A DNA stretch of 36,983 nucleotides. Source: Chitinophagaceae bacterium (GTDB taxonomy: Bacteria; Bacteroidota; Bacteroidia; Chitinophagales; Chitinophagaceae). Made by a program: the position numbers and the translations under genes. Positions 1 through 9,286 of this stretch are shown one piece after another. The notes under the pieces were generated by a model. It saw nothing but the letters and a program-made list of their open reading frames with translations. It made no database searches and was not told the DNA's origin. Numbering within the stretch: the stretch's first letter is position 1; each line of letters starts with the position of its first letter. The stretch lies in NCBI GenBank assembly GCA_947458625.1, contig CANGZN010000003.1:1-36983 (forward strand), written 5' to 3'.

Positions 1-318
1 AATGCCGGCGGTGCTTGGGACAATGCCAAGAAATCATTCGAAAAAGGAGTTGAGATCAACGGCGAGATGTTCTATAAAAAATCTGAGCCCCATAAGGCCT
101 CTGTAACAGGTGATACCGTAGGTGATCCATTCAAAGACACTTCCGGACCGTCCATGAACATTCTGATCAAGTTGATGTCGATCGTATCGCTCGTGATCGC
201 CCCTACCCTGGCTGATATGAGCAAAGCCCCTACTACTCAAGTACCTGCTCCTAAGCAGATCGAGATGAAAACGTCAGGGCAATCAGTCACTGCTCCTAAC
301 ACTGTTTCGATCAATTGA
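1..318 (+). CDS. hppA: Membrane-bound (Na+/H+-translocating) pyrophosphatase, C-terminal fragment (5' truncated by window)
   Basis: Frame 1 from base 1 reads [16 protein letters not shown]...[40 protein letters not shown], the conserved C-terminal segment of V-type H+/Na+-PPases; stop TGA at 316-318. Confidence 0.93.
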   Translation, partial: NAGGAWDNAKKSFEKGVEINGEMFYKKSEPHKASVTGDTVGDPFKDTSGPSMNILIKLMSIVSLVIAPTLADMSKAPTTQVPAPKQIEMKTSGQSVTAPNTVSIN

Positions 319-341
319 TCGAAACCAACTCTTTGAATATG

Positions 342-371
342 AAAAGTCCCGCCTAACGGCGGGACTTTTTT
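342..371 (+). terminator. Intrinsic terminator after hppA
   Basis: GTCCCGCC-TAAC-GGCGGGAC perfect 8-bp stem (346-353/358-365) followed by TTTTTT. Confidence 0.85.
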
Positions 372-402
372 ATGAGATCACGAATGAGCTAGATGAATCA
401 GG

Positions 403-1446
403 TCAGTAACAACGAGGACATTTCTCGCTATACTTGTTACCCAAAATGAAACCGAAGACCATTTCATGTGTACCCCTGTTGAAATCACGCAGGATGTTAT
501 TGTTCAATGATTTTTCAAACGCGTAACTAATATTAAAGGTGTTACTGACATTGAGGCCTAAGTAAGCTGCATAACCATCTTCAAGCCGATAACTGGCTCC
601 TGTCCACAACTGATCTCGGTATTGCAACTTCAGATTGAACTCCGGTTGGTATTGTCGAAAGGAACTATTCTGGATATACTTCACCATCACCGAGGGCGTA
701 ACATTTAAGTCATCCCCAACCAAAAAACGATACCCTGCCGTCAGAAATAAGTGCGGAATAAAACGCCCTTTGGTGAGTACGGCGGTATTGTCGTCAACGA
801 AGTTGAGAGTTTGTGGCAACACGTTTTGAGCAGAGAATCCGACAAAATAATCTCGGGAGTACAACCAGAGACCGGCGGCCATTTGTGGTTTGATCCGCGT
901 CAGCTCCGTCAGAAAACCTGATCCGGTGGCCGGATCGCTTGGATCACCGGATCCACTGAAGTCGTGCATGGTTGCATCGATGCTGATCTTGGTTAGACCT
1001 GCACTGAGTCCGCCCGAAAGATTCGTGGTTGGATTCAATCCGATGTGATACGCATAACTGACGGCAGCATTGAAAAAATTGAAACTTCCGGTTCGATCGT
1101 TGATCAGATTCAATCCCAACCCGTGGTGCGGTTCAGCCGCGGTATAATTCTCCCAATAGGATTTACCTCTCGGATTTTCCCCCGGAACCCCAAAGGATGT
1201 GGAAGAGGTCCTGTAATCACTTTTACCCAATGGGCCGTGAATACTTAGATACGATGTATTGGGTGCCCCTTTCATGCCTACCCATTGATCCCTAACACCC
1301 ATCTTCAGATCAGTGTAGTTATCGATACCTGCCAAGGCCGGGTTCAGAATGAATGGATTGATGACATACTGTGTATAATGTGGGCGCTGCTGTCCGTGTG
1401 AAAGCAGGCTTAATATAACAGATATGGATAAAAAGATCCTGCGCAT
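403..1446 (-). CDS. PorP/SprF family type IX secretion-associated outer membrane protein
   Basis: N-term signal then QQRPHYTQYVINPFILNPALAGIDNYTDLKMGVRDQWVGMKGAPNT..., typical PorP/SprF N-terminus; directly downstream of a type-B CTD protein. Confidence 0.92.
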   Translation of the reverse strand: MRRIFLSISVILSLLSHGQQRPHYTQYVINPFILNPALAGIDNYTDLKMGVRDQWVGMKGAPNTSYLSIHGPLGKSDYRTSSTSFGVPGENPRGKSYWENYTAAEPHHGLGLNLINDRTGSFNFFNAAVSYAYHIGLNPTTNLSGGLSAGLTKISIDATMHDFSGSGDPSDPATGSGFLTELTRIKPQMAAGLWLYSRDYFVGFSAQNVLPQTLNFVDDNTAVLTKGRFIPHLFLTAGYRFLVGDDLNVTPSVMVKYIQNSSFRQYQPEFNLKLQYRDQLWTGASYRLEDGYAAYLGLNVSNTFNISYAFEKSLNNNILRDFNRGTHEMVFGFILGNKYSEKCPRCY

Positions 1447-1449
1447 GAT

Positions 1450-4400
1450 TTAGCGAATGATGTCGACGTAACCGGCGATGCGTTTACGACCATTTTTTGG
1501 ATCGATGACATAATAATAGGTTCCTACCGGCACAGGATTCCCGTTGACTTTACCATCCCAAGGGGTTGGATAACCAACCGAACGAAATACCAACTGACCA
1601 TAACGATTCGCGACTTCCACCGTGCATCCCGGATACGTATCCAGATAAGGTATGATCCAGGTGTCGTGAACCCCGTCACCATTGGGACTGAAAATATTCG
1701 GCACACTCGGCGTTTTTAGCACTTTGACAAAAACTATATCCTGTGCAGAACAACCCTTATCCGTTGTTATAACATAGGTATAGAAGATATCATCGGTAGG
1801 TCGTGCAATAGGAGAAAGTATTGTCGAATCACTCAAGTACGTAGCAGGCCTCCAACGAATGCTTACTGGCATAGAGTTGTTATTCACTGGAGTTAGTTGT
1901 GTTTGTCCGCCCTCCAGCATCAATTTATCCGGACCGGCATCGGCTATCGGATAGGGATTGATGGAAACAGTTTTTGTTGCCGTAGTACTTCTGCAGTTAA
2001 AACTATTGATGATATAATGACTGACAGTATAGGTTCCAACAGCCGGATAAGTATACGTGAAGGTTGGTTGGGATCTAGTATCTCCATTATCCATATCCCA
2101 AACCCACTGAGTGATGGTACCATCAGCGCCATTACTGGTACTGTTGAATTGTAAAGCTCCCCCTACGCAAACATCGATCTTATCCGTTGTGAATGAAGCT
2201 ACAGGCTCAGGGTGGAGGGTGTTCAGAACAATGGTTGTATCATGGATACATCCCGCTCCAGTTGTTACCTGCAGGTTAACATTGTAAGGGCCTAAAGCAG
2301 TGTATACGTGCGTTGGACTAATACCGGTAGATGTATTAACTGGTCCGCTGCCAGGATCTCCAAAATTCCACAGATAGGTAAAGCTGGCCTGCGTTCCATC
2401 GGGTATGGAGGAAAGATTCGTAAAAGCGACATTGGCATTTGGCAAACAACTCACAGGCGGGAAGCTGAAATTCGGCCGTGCTATTGGTTTAACATCCACA
2501 GTGGTCGTCTTTGCCACACTTATACAAAGATTAGATGTAACAACATTTAATTTGACAACAAACGAACCAAAGGTTGCATATGTATGCTGTACCGGGTTAC
2601 CATTATTTTGGACAAGCACAGGGGTCCCATCTCCGAAATCCCAACGCCACTGCGTCAGTGTTCCCTCCGTGGAGGTGGACGTGCTGGTGAATGTAACGGC
2701 TTGACGCTCACAGATCGGGCTGCTGATCGTAAAATCAGCAACCGGCGGAATCCATACTTTGATCGTTTGGCTAGCGCTGTCGATACAGCCTCCGGCAGTT
2801 GAAGTGAAATAATATCGGATCGTATGTGTTCCAGCACCGGCTGTAGTAGGATTGAATAGTCCGGTAGCAGACACACCCGGTCCGGTGAATAATAAACTAC
2901 CCGGCACCCCTCCTATTTCGCTGGCCTGTGTGATTTGGTAAGGAGGTGCATCCAAGCAGATCGGCGGAATGGCATTGAACTGTACCCGTGGTGCTGCATT
3001 AATGGTTATCGGAATTACTTTATCATTCGAACAAACACCTCCTGAATAGGCACGGTAACGAATATTGTAGGTGCGTGTCAAGGGTGACTGAAAATTGGGA
3101 TACTTGTGCTTATAGATCTTGCCAGGTGTTGGATTTTGATCGGTTTCAAAAATGGTCGGTTGTCCGGCATCATCCCAGAAGATCTCCACTTTCGTGATCA
3201 CACCGGGTAATACGGTGGCCGCATCCGTAATGGAAATCGAATCATTTGCACAAAGATTATTGGTGTTGTTGATGAAGAAATTCGAAACAGGAAAACTTCC
3301 ATTCACAAAAAGAGTCTGGTTGACAGTATCCTTACAGCCCTGGTTGGACGTAACGATTAATACAACCGGATAAGAGCCAACTGACAGATAACTATGTTGG
3401 GGGTTCTGTACGGCGGATGTATTTGCCGTACCACTTCCCGGATCTCCAAAATTCCAATTCCATGTAGTTATCGTACTGGGACTAGCAACAGCGCTGGTAT
3501 CGGTGAACTGTGCATAGGTATCATTCAAACACACTTCGGGGTTGATAAAACCAGCCATGGGTTTTGCGTGGACAGTGACAGGTACTGCCGGATTAATACT
3601 GACACACCCATTATTTGTTGTAACAGTGAGCGTAACGTTGTAGGTGCCAGCCACAGCAAAGACATGGCTTGGATTTTGTTGGGTAGATGTATTATTGGTT
3701 CCGCTTGCGGGGTCACCAAAATTCCAATTCGAAGCGGTGATATTTCCGGCATTTGCAGTGGATTGATCAGTAAACGACACGACACCTGTCTCACATAGAG
3801 GTGCCACCGGCATAAAACTGGCTGTTGGCAGTGGATAGACCACTACTGTAGCAGCACCCGTTTGATTTTGAGAGCAAACCGTAGCACTGGCATCGGTCAC
3901 GCTTAGCAAATTATAAGTAAACGTACCCGCAGTTCCGGTAGGTACCGATACACTAACGGTATTACCGCTGGTAGTGGTAACGGTTTGTGTGGCCCCACCA
4001 TTTATGTTGTAAGTGAAAGTGTATGGAGCTGTTCCCGTAGCACCGGTGAATGTGATCGTAGGTTGTGTGGCGTTTTGACACACGTTGACTGTACCGGCGA
4101 TGGTAGCCGTGGGCAATGGATTCACTGTCACGGTCGCAGCTCCGGTTTGATTTTGAGAGCAAACCGTGCTACTCGCATCCGTTACACTGATTAGATTGTA
4201 GATGAAGTTTCCGGGAGTATTGGTTGGTACAGAAACTGTAACAGAGTTACCAGATGTGGTGGTCACAGTTTGTATACTTCCGCCATTGATGTTATAGCTG
4301 AATATATAGGGGGCTGTTCCACCGGCCCCTGTGAATGTGATGTTGGGTGAAGGGGCGTTTTGACAAACGGCAATAGTACCAGCCACTGAAGCGGTTGGTA

Positions 4401-7236
4401 AGGGATTGATCACAACAACCACATCACCTGTCTGGTTCTGGTTACATTGAGTGGTAGATCCATCTGTGACCCCCTGTAAACTATAGGTAAAGGATCCGGC
4501 GGTGGAAGTCGGTACTGTAACAGTTGCAATCCCATTAGACCCAGACGTCACTTGTTGAGTGGTGCCGGCATTTATTATATAGAAAAATGTATAGGGTGGC
4601 GTTCCATTTGAACCGGTAAAAGTTATGGTTGGCGAAGCGGCATTCTGACAGATGGTTGTCGCCCCACTTACCGAAGCAGTAGGCAATGGATTTACCGTTA
4701 CGGTGGCGGACGAGTTCACATCCGTTCTACATAGCGCGTTGCTTGGATCTTCAACACTAACCAAGTTGTAGGTGAAGCTGCCAGCCGTTCCGGTGGGAAC
4801 AAGAATTGTGGCCTGTCCGGCTGTTGAATTCAGTGTTTGATTCGCACCACCGTTGATATTGTAGGTAAACATGTAGTTACCTGATCCACCCTGACCGCTG
4901 AGGGTAATGGTTGGAAACGTAGCATTCAGACAAACTGCGGTAGAACCGATAATCGTGGCACCTGTTGGTTTCGAAAACACCGTAACAGTGGCTGTACCCG
5001 CTTGAGTTTGAGAACAATTTAGCGGACTGGCATCTCTTACGCTGGTCAGCACATAGGAAAAAGCACCCACCGTGCTGGTTGAAACATTGATCGTGACACT
5101 GTTTCCGGTGGTCGTAACGATCTGTTGTGGTGCCCCCCCGTTCAAAGTATATGTAAACGTGTATGGGGCCGTACCGTTTGCACCGGTAAAGGTGATCTGC
5201 GGCTCCGGTGCACCCTGACAAATACCCGCGTTCCCAGTTAAGGTTGCGGTGGGTTTTGGAAATACTGTAACTGGCTTTGTCACCGTATCTGAAAGACAAC
5301 CGATGTCTGTAATAATGGAATAGCGCGGATTATACGTCCCGGGGGCTGTATAGGTATGGGAGGGATTGAATGTGTTACCTATCGTATTGTCCCCGAAATC
5401 CCAATAGAAATTGGAGATCGGACGACCATTGGTAGATGATAAATCAGTGAATTGCACGTTTGTTCCCTCACACACATTGGCAGCGGTAAAGTCTGCAGTG
5501 GGCGTTGGCTGCACCTCCAGGTCAAAATTGATCTCTTGCTGTCCGGTACAGCCATCCGGCGCGGGATTTGTCGCCAACACTTTGATAGGATATGTACCCG
5601 ATGTACTGATCGTATACGGATTCGGTAATTTGTAAACATAGAGTGTGCGACCATTCACAATGACCGTTCCAGTCGGTACCGGATTGGGCACATTCACATC
5701 TGCAATACCCTGCCCGTTCAATGCCGCACCAAAAACCCATTGAATCTGAGTCGGCTGATACGGAAACGTCATCGAAAAATTAAACGGCGCATTTCGACAG
5801 GTGGCCGGAAAATTTACCGTTGCAAATTGATTCTGTATCGATATGAATTGATACAGATCCTTCACATTCGCTCCTGCTGAGTATCCGTAGGATTCAGCAC
5901 TGGCATAACCGTAGGCAAGGGCATTGAATCCGGAATCTGAAGCCAGGGTGTGATACCCTTGCGCGACATTGGATAAGTACAGATAGGAGTATCCAGGAAG
6001 GGCCGGATGTGGAACCCAGCTGGCTGTGGCAGGAATAGTTGCACCATCAAAACGAAAAGAGGATATACCTGTTCCACCGGTGGGCATGATCACATGTAAG
6101 TGGTGCTGTCTGTTTTGGGTCGCTACGAGATTAGAACTTACCAGTGTTACCCGAGAAATATTTTGCTCAATGGGGTTCAGAATGATCATATCCGGATCAT
6201 AGGGAGATCCATTGGATGAACAACCTTGTGTGGTAAAATACTGCGCCACACTGATAGGTTCATTCGCAGTGATGTAGTTAGGGGTATTATTTGTAAACTC
6301 GTAATACCCATTCACAAATGAAGCACTCGGTACAGCAACGCCATTTACTGATACGGTAGTAGATGAATTGCTTCGAATGATCCGATAGAAATTATTCGGA
6401 CGATTGAAACTTGGAACCGTGAGGTAATTTTTACCCCAGGTTGCCTGCGGATATAATTGCTGGTATAGATTATCTGAGGAAGTATTAGTACCACAACTCG
6501 CTCCTATACGGATCTTCCCGGCACCCGAAAAAACAGCAATACGCTTACAAGCGCTCTGACCGGATGCAACCGATTTGATCTTTGAGCCCGTAAGATCAAC
6601 CCCGGTAAATAACCCTCCGCTGGAAGTATTGTTATGCGTCCCTAATACTTGATAGATCTGCCCTTTATTGAGGTTGATCGTATAAGTGGTGCCAGCAACC
6701 CACCCATTTTTAGTATCTGCCGTTGGGGTGACTTCAACAGTGGTGTTGTCTTCCGCAGCAATAATCGTGAAATAGGAATTGGAATTTGCTTGGTTGGAAA
6801 CCTGCGTAAAATTGACAGAAAAGTATTCCCTGCCTAAAACGTTGGTCGGCAAACAAACGGTGGCACCACTGACAGCGCTCTGAGTGATATAGGAGTAAAC
6901 CACAACCCCCTTGTCAGAGGTCACCACAATGGCCTTACCGGAATACAAACCCTCATCGGGTACGAAATAGGTATTTGGAACGATGCAGGTAACCACCTGA
7001 CCAGCCGTCAGATTTCCGCTCTGTAAGGTGACCCCTCCATGAATAGCAACCTGATAACTGGTGTTAACATCCGAAGTGATATATAAAGTCATTACCAAGC
7101 TAGCACCACCAGCCCCTACATGGTAGCTGTACGGAATCCAGAACTCTTTGCCCTTATTAGAAAAATCCTGAGCTGATACCGAAGAAAGCACCAAACTCAA
7201 GAACAAAGGAAACAAGCAAAATCTTAGCAGGTGCAT
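1450..7236 (-). CDS. Large secreted multidomain protein: IgGFc-binding-like N-terminus, Ig-like repeats, PKD domains, gliding-motility-associated (T9SS type B) C-terminal domain
   Basis: Signal peptide MHLLRFCLFPLFLSLVLSSVSAQ; DFSNKGKEFWIPYSYH...; several PKD motifs (WDFGD/WNFGDP...HxY...G.Y); C-term PNIFSPNGDGVHDTWIIPYLDTYPGCTVEVANRYGQLVFRS...WDGKVNGNPVPVGTYYYVI. Confidence 0.93.
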   Translation of the reverse strand: MHLLRFCLFPLFLSLVLSSVSAQDFSNKGKEFWIPYSYHVGAGGASLVMTLYITSDVNTSYQVAIHGGVTLQSGNLTAGQVVTCIVPNTYFVPDEGLYSGKAIVVTSDKGVVVYSYITQSAVSGATVCLPTNVLGREYFSVNFTQVSNQANSNSYFTIIAAEDNTTVEVTPTADTKNGWVAGTTYTINLNKGQIYQVLGTHNNTSSGGLFTGVDLTGSKIKSVASGQSACKRIAVFSGAGKIRIGASCGTNTSSDNLYQQLYPQATWGKNYLTVPSFNRPNNFYRIIRSNSSTTVSVNGVAVPSASFVNGYYEFTNNTPNYITANEPISVAQYFTTQGCSSNGSPYDPDMIILNPIEQNISRVTLVSSNLVATQNRQHHLHVIMPTGGTGISSFRFDGATIPATASWVPHPALPGYSYLYLSNVAQGYHTLASDSGFNALAYGYASAESYGYSAGANVKDLYQFISIQNQFATVNFPATCRNAPFNFSMTFPYQPTQIQWVFGAALNGQGIADVNVPNPVPTGTVIVNGRTLYVYKLPNPYTISTSGTYPIKVLATNPAPDGCTGQQEINFDLEVQPTPTADFTAANVCEGTNVQFTDLSSTNGRPISNFYWDFGDNTIGNTFNPSHTYTAPGTYNPRYSIITDIGCLSDTVTKPVTVFPKPTATLTGNAGICQGAPEPQITFTGANGTAPYTFTYTLNGGAPQQIVTTTGNSVTINVSTSTVGAFSYVLTSVRDASPLNCSQTQAGTATVTVFSKPTGATIIGSTAVCLNATFPTITLSGQGGSGNYMFTYNINGGANQTLNSTAGQATILVPTGTAGSFTYNLVSVEDPSNALCRTDVNSSATVTVNPLPTASVSGATTICQNAASPTITFTGSNGTPPYTFFYIINAGTTQQVTSGSNGIATVTVPTSTAGSFTYSLQGVTDGSTTQCNQNQTGDVVVVINPLPTASVAGTIAVCQNAPSPNITFTGAGGTAPYIFSYNINGGSIQTVTTTSGNSVTVSVPTNTPGNFIYNLISVTDASSTVCSQNQTGAATVTVNPLPTATIAGTVNVCQNATQPTITFTGATGTAPYTFTYNINGGATQTVTTTSGNTVSVSVPTGTAGTFTYNLLSVTDASATVCSQNQTGAATVVVYPLPTASFMPVAPLCETGVVSFTDQSTANAGNITASNWNFGDPASGTNNTSTQQNPSHVFAVAGTYNVTLTVTTNNGCVSINPAVPVTVHAKPMAGFINPEVCLNDTYAQFTDTSAVASPSTITTWNWNFGDPGSGTANTSAVQNPQHSYLSVGSYPVVLIVTSNQGCKDTVNQTLFVNGSFPVSNFFINNTNNLCANDSISITDAATVLPGVITKVEIFWDDAGQPTIFETDQNPTPGKIYKHKYPNFQSPLTRTYNIRYRAYSGGVCSNDKVIPITINAAPRVQFNAIPPICLDAPPYQITQASEIGGVPGSLLFTGPGVSATGLFNPTTAGAGTHTIRYYFTSTAGGCIDSASQTIKVWIPPVADFTISSPICERQAVTFTSTSTSTEGTLTQWRWDFGDGTPVLVQNNGNPVQHTYATFGSFVVKLNVVTSNLCISVAKTTTVDVKPIARPNFSFPPVSCLPNANVAFTNLSSIPDGTQASFTYLWNFGDPGSGPVNTSTGISPTHVYTALGPYNVNLQVTTGAGCIHDTTIVLNTLHPEPVASFTTDKIDVCVGGALQFNSTSNGADGTITQWVWDMDNGDTRSQPTFTYTYPAVGTYTVSHYIINSFNCRSTTATKTVSINPYPIADAGPDKLMLEGGQTQLTPVNNNSMPVSIRWRPATYLSDSTILSPIARPTDDIFYTYVITTDKGCSAQDIVFVKVLKTPSVPNIFSPNGDGVHDTWIIPYLDTYPGCTVEVANRYGQLVFRSVGYPTPWDGKVNGNPVPVGTYYYVIDPKNGRKRIAGYVDIIR
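3838..5262 (-). repeat. Five tandem 95-aa (285-nt) Ig-like repeats inside the large surface protein
   Basis: Five consecutive units (FPKPTATL.., FSKPTGAT.., NPLPTASVSG.., NPLPTASVAG.., NPLPTATIAG..) each count to 95 aa; total 1425 nt; a 23-bp identical string recurs at 3860 and 4145 (285 apart). Confidence 0.93.
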
Positions 7237-7648
7237 GACATTAAAAGATTGAATTGGAGGGTCGGTAAAATTAAGCTAGTCAGACCATAAAAGAAAGAGG
7301 CGGTTTAACGGTAATCGATTAAAAATCAATCGACTCTAAATGAAGGTTCTTAACCCTAAAAAAAACGGTTTGAAGCTTTTTATATCAAACTATTTTAAAG
7401 AATGATAAAATACATTGTATTTAAAAGCAATTACCATTCGCAATCAATTATATATCTACATATTAGATATAATTTATCGATAAATAAAATACCCGAAAAA
7501 ACTCCTGATTTCCATATCAAACCAGATGGATATTGTTTTTATTTTATATTACAATAAAGCTTATAATTAATTGAATGTCTGTATTATGTGTTTTTATAGA
7601 AATGATGATTAAATTAGTAAATTGTAAAAAGATTATTCTCTAATTTCT

Positions 7649-8032
7649 TTAGTTGGAAGTTGGGGTGGATTTGGGAGCTGGGTGCCCTCCCCCATCGATT
7701 TTCTTTTTACAGGTTTTTGGTAGGCGCTGATACGCTTCCGGGGAGGCAGTGACATCGTCGGCATCAAAACCACAATTGGCGATAGCTGTTTTGAGTTGTT
7801 CAATATCGGTTCGGTCTGACAGGAACTTAACTCGGGTCTCCCCTTTTCGGTAATTGATCATTGTTTCCAACAGGCCATCGTGGCGTTTTAGGTAGGTTTC
7901 TACTCTAGCCTTACAGGCTTCGCAACGAATTTCTGGCGTATTAATAACCACCGTTTGAACCGATTTGGTCTGAGCCTCGGTATCAAATGCCCCAAAGAGG
8001 AAAAGAGCCAGTGCTACAAATATGTGTTTCAT
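7649..8032 (-). CDS. Secreted heavy-metal-associated (HMA) domain protein
   Basis: Signal peptide; VINTPEIRCEACKARVETYLKRHDGLLETMINYRKGETRVKF...IANCGFDADDV: ferredoxin-like HMA fold with CxxC. Confidence 0.8.
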   Translation of the reverse strand: MKHIFVALALFLFGAFDTEAQTKSVQTVVINTPEIRCEACKARVETYLKRHDGLLETMINYRKGETRVKFLSDRTDIEQLKTAIANCGFDADDVTASPEAYQRLPKTCKKKIDGGGHPAPKSTPTSN

Positions 8033-8044
8033 GTAATTAAAATT

Positions 8045-8671
8045 TTAGCCCCAGGTGGCCGGATTTTGACGCCAGTTAAGGAGTATTTCTTCCTGCTCGG
8101 AAGTAACGAGTCCTTTCCCGATCGCTCGCTCGATCAGGGCCGGATAGTTGGATAGGGTGACCAATTTCACACCCGCTTGTTCAAAAGCAGCATCTGCTTG
8201 AGGGAATCCGTAGGTAAATATAGCCACCATTCCAGCCACCCGTACGCCGGCCTTTACCAACACATCCACAACTTGCAGAGAGCTTTTGCCGGTTGAAATC
8301 AGGTCTTCAACGATCAGTACGGATTGTCCGGCTTGCAGGTCACCCTCTATTTGATTGCCCAAACCATGCTCCTTGGGTTTGGGTCGTACGTAACAAAAAG
8401 GGAGTTTCAACTGATCTGCCGCCATAGCCCCCCAGGGAATTCCGGCAGTAGCCACTCCGGCAATAACGTCCGCGTCCGGAAACTGCTCAAAAATCACATT
8501 GGCTAACTCACTTTTAATGAAGTCTCGCTCATGCGGATGGGCCAATACTTTTCGGTTGTCGCAGTAAATGGGACTTTTCCAGCCACTGGCCCATGTGAAA
8601 GGCTGGTCTGGACTTAATTTTACGGCGCGGACCTGAAGTAGTTTATCCGCGATCACAGATGCATTTTTCAT
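8045..8671 (-). CDS. pyrE: Orotate phosphoribosyltransferase
   Basis: VLIVEDLISTGKSSLQVVDVL PRPP-binding motif, FTWASGWKSPIYCDNR; ATG at 8671 (the ORF-track start is a TTG two codons upstream). Confidence 0.95.
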   Translation of the reverse strand: MKNASVIADKLLQVRAVKLSPDQPFTWASGWKSPIYCDNRKVLAHPHERDFIKSELANVIFEQFPDADVIAGVATAGIPWGAMAADQLKLPFCYVRPKPKEHGLGNQIEGDLQAGQSVLIVEDLISTGKSSLQVVDVLVKAGVRVAGMVAIFTYGFPQADAAFEQAGVKLVTLSNYPALIERAIGKGLVTSEQEEILLNWRQNPATWG

Positions 8672-8674
8672 ACT

Positions 8675-8682
8675 CAAATGTA
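8675..8682 (-). promoter_or_regulatory. -7 box TACATTTG for pyrE, 3 nt before ATG
   Basis: Minus strand TACATTTG-AGT-ATG; matches the Bacteroidota TAnnTTTG -7 element. Confidence 0.6.
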
Positions 8683-9286
8683 TCGGAATTCAAATCTCAT
8701 TATGCCAATCTTTATCCACCATGGACAAACCTGCCTCTCAATCACCGTTTGTAAGGAATGGAGAGATGAGTCCAACGAAACAGACATTCTTGAAGCCATC
8801 AAAAATCTAAAGCAACATGGTAGCCCATCGATGGAGTTGAAGGCTATGGATGAAGGCATACTGCTCGAAAAAATCCGTACCATGTTCCATTGGATCGAGG
8901 CTGCGGGAGGTGTGTTGCGTGACCAACAAGGACGATTTTTACTTATTCACCGACGCGGTTATTGGGATCTTCCCAAGGGCAAGATCGATGCCGGAGAGAA
9001 CCCACTACAGGCCGCAGGCAGAGAAATTGAGGAGGAAACCGGAATAGGAGCTCTGCAACTAGAGGCTCAACTGACTCCAACCTATCATATTTATAAGATT
9101 GATCAAAACTGGTTCCTAAAAAAAACGCATTGGTTTCTCTTTGAGGCAGATGCTGCCCAACCTATCACTCTGCAAAGGGAAGAAGATATTGAAGACGCCC
9201 AATGGATGACAACCAGTAACATCAGAACGATTGAAGAGCAAATTTACCCTTCGCTCCTACCCCTCTTAAAAAGCGTTATAGTTTGA
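8678..9286 (+). CDS. NUDIX hydrolase (start may instead be ATG at 8702)
   Basis: Nudix box GKIDAGENPLQAAGREIEEETGI. Confidence 0.9.
   Translation: MYRNSNLIMPIFIHHGQTCLSITVCKEWRDESNETDILEAIKNLKQHGSPSMELKAMDEGILLEKIRTMFHWIEAAGGVLRDQQGRFLLIHRRGYWDLPKGKIDAGENPLQAAGREIEEETGIGALQLEAQLTPTYHIYKIDQNWFLKKTHWFLFEADAAQPITLQREEDIEDAQWMTTSNIRTIEEQIYPSLLPLLKSVIV

Noticed and set aside
3394-3798. 134-aa plus-strand ORF inside the surface-protein gene
   Set aside because: Antisense shadow of a long, clearly coding minus-strand gene; no recognisable motifs or start context.
3838-5262. Regular repeat spacing resembling an array
   Set aside because: Period is 285 nt, in frame and coding; no short identical repeats with unique spacers, so not CRISPR.
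4877-5299. 140-aa minus-strand ORF in another frame of the repeat region
   Set aside because: Out-of-frame reading of the repetitive Ig-like segment; composition is frame-shifted repeat sequence.
7265-7370. tRNA-like stretch (cggtttaacggtaatcgattaaaaatcaatcg...ggttc)
   Set aside because: No acceptor stem or complete cloverleaf could be formed; only partial arm-like strings.
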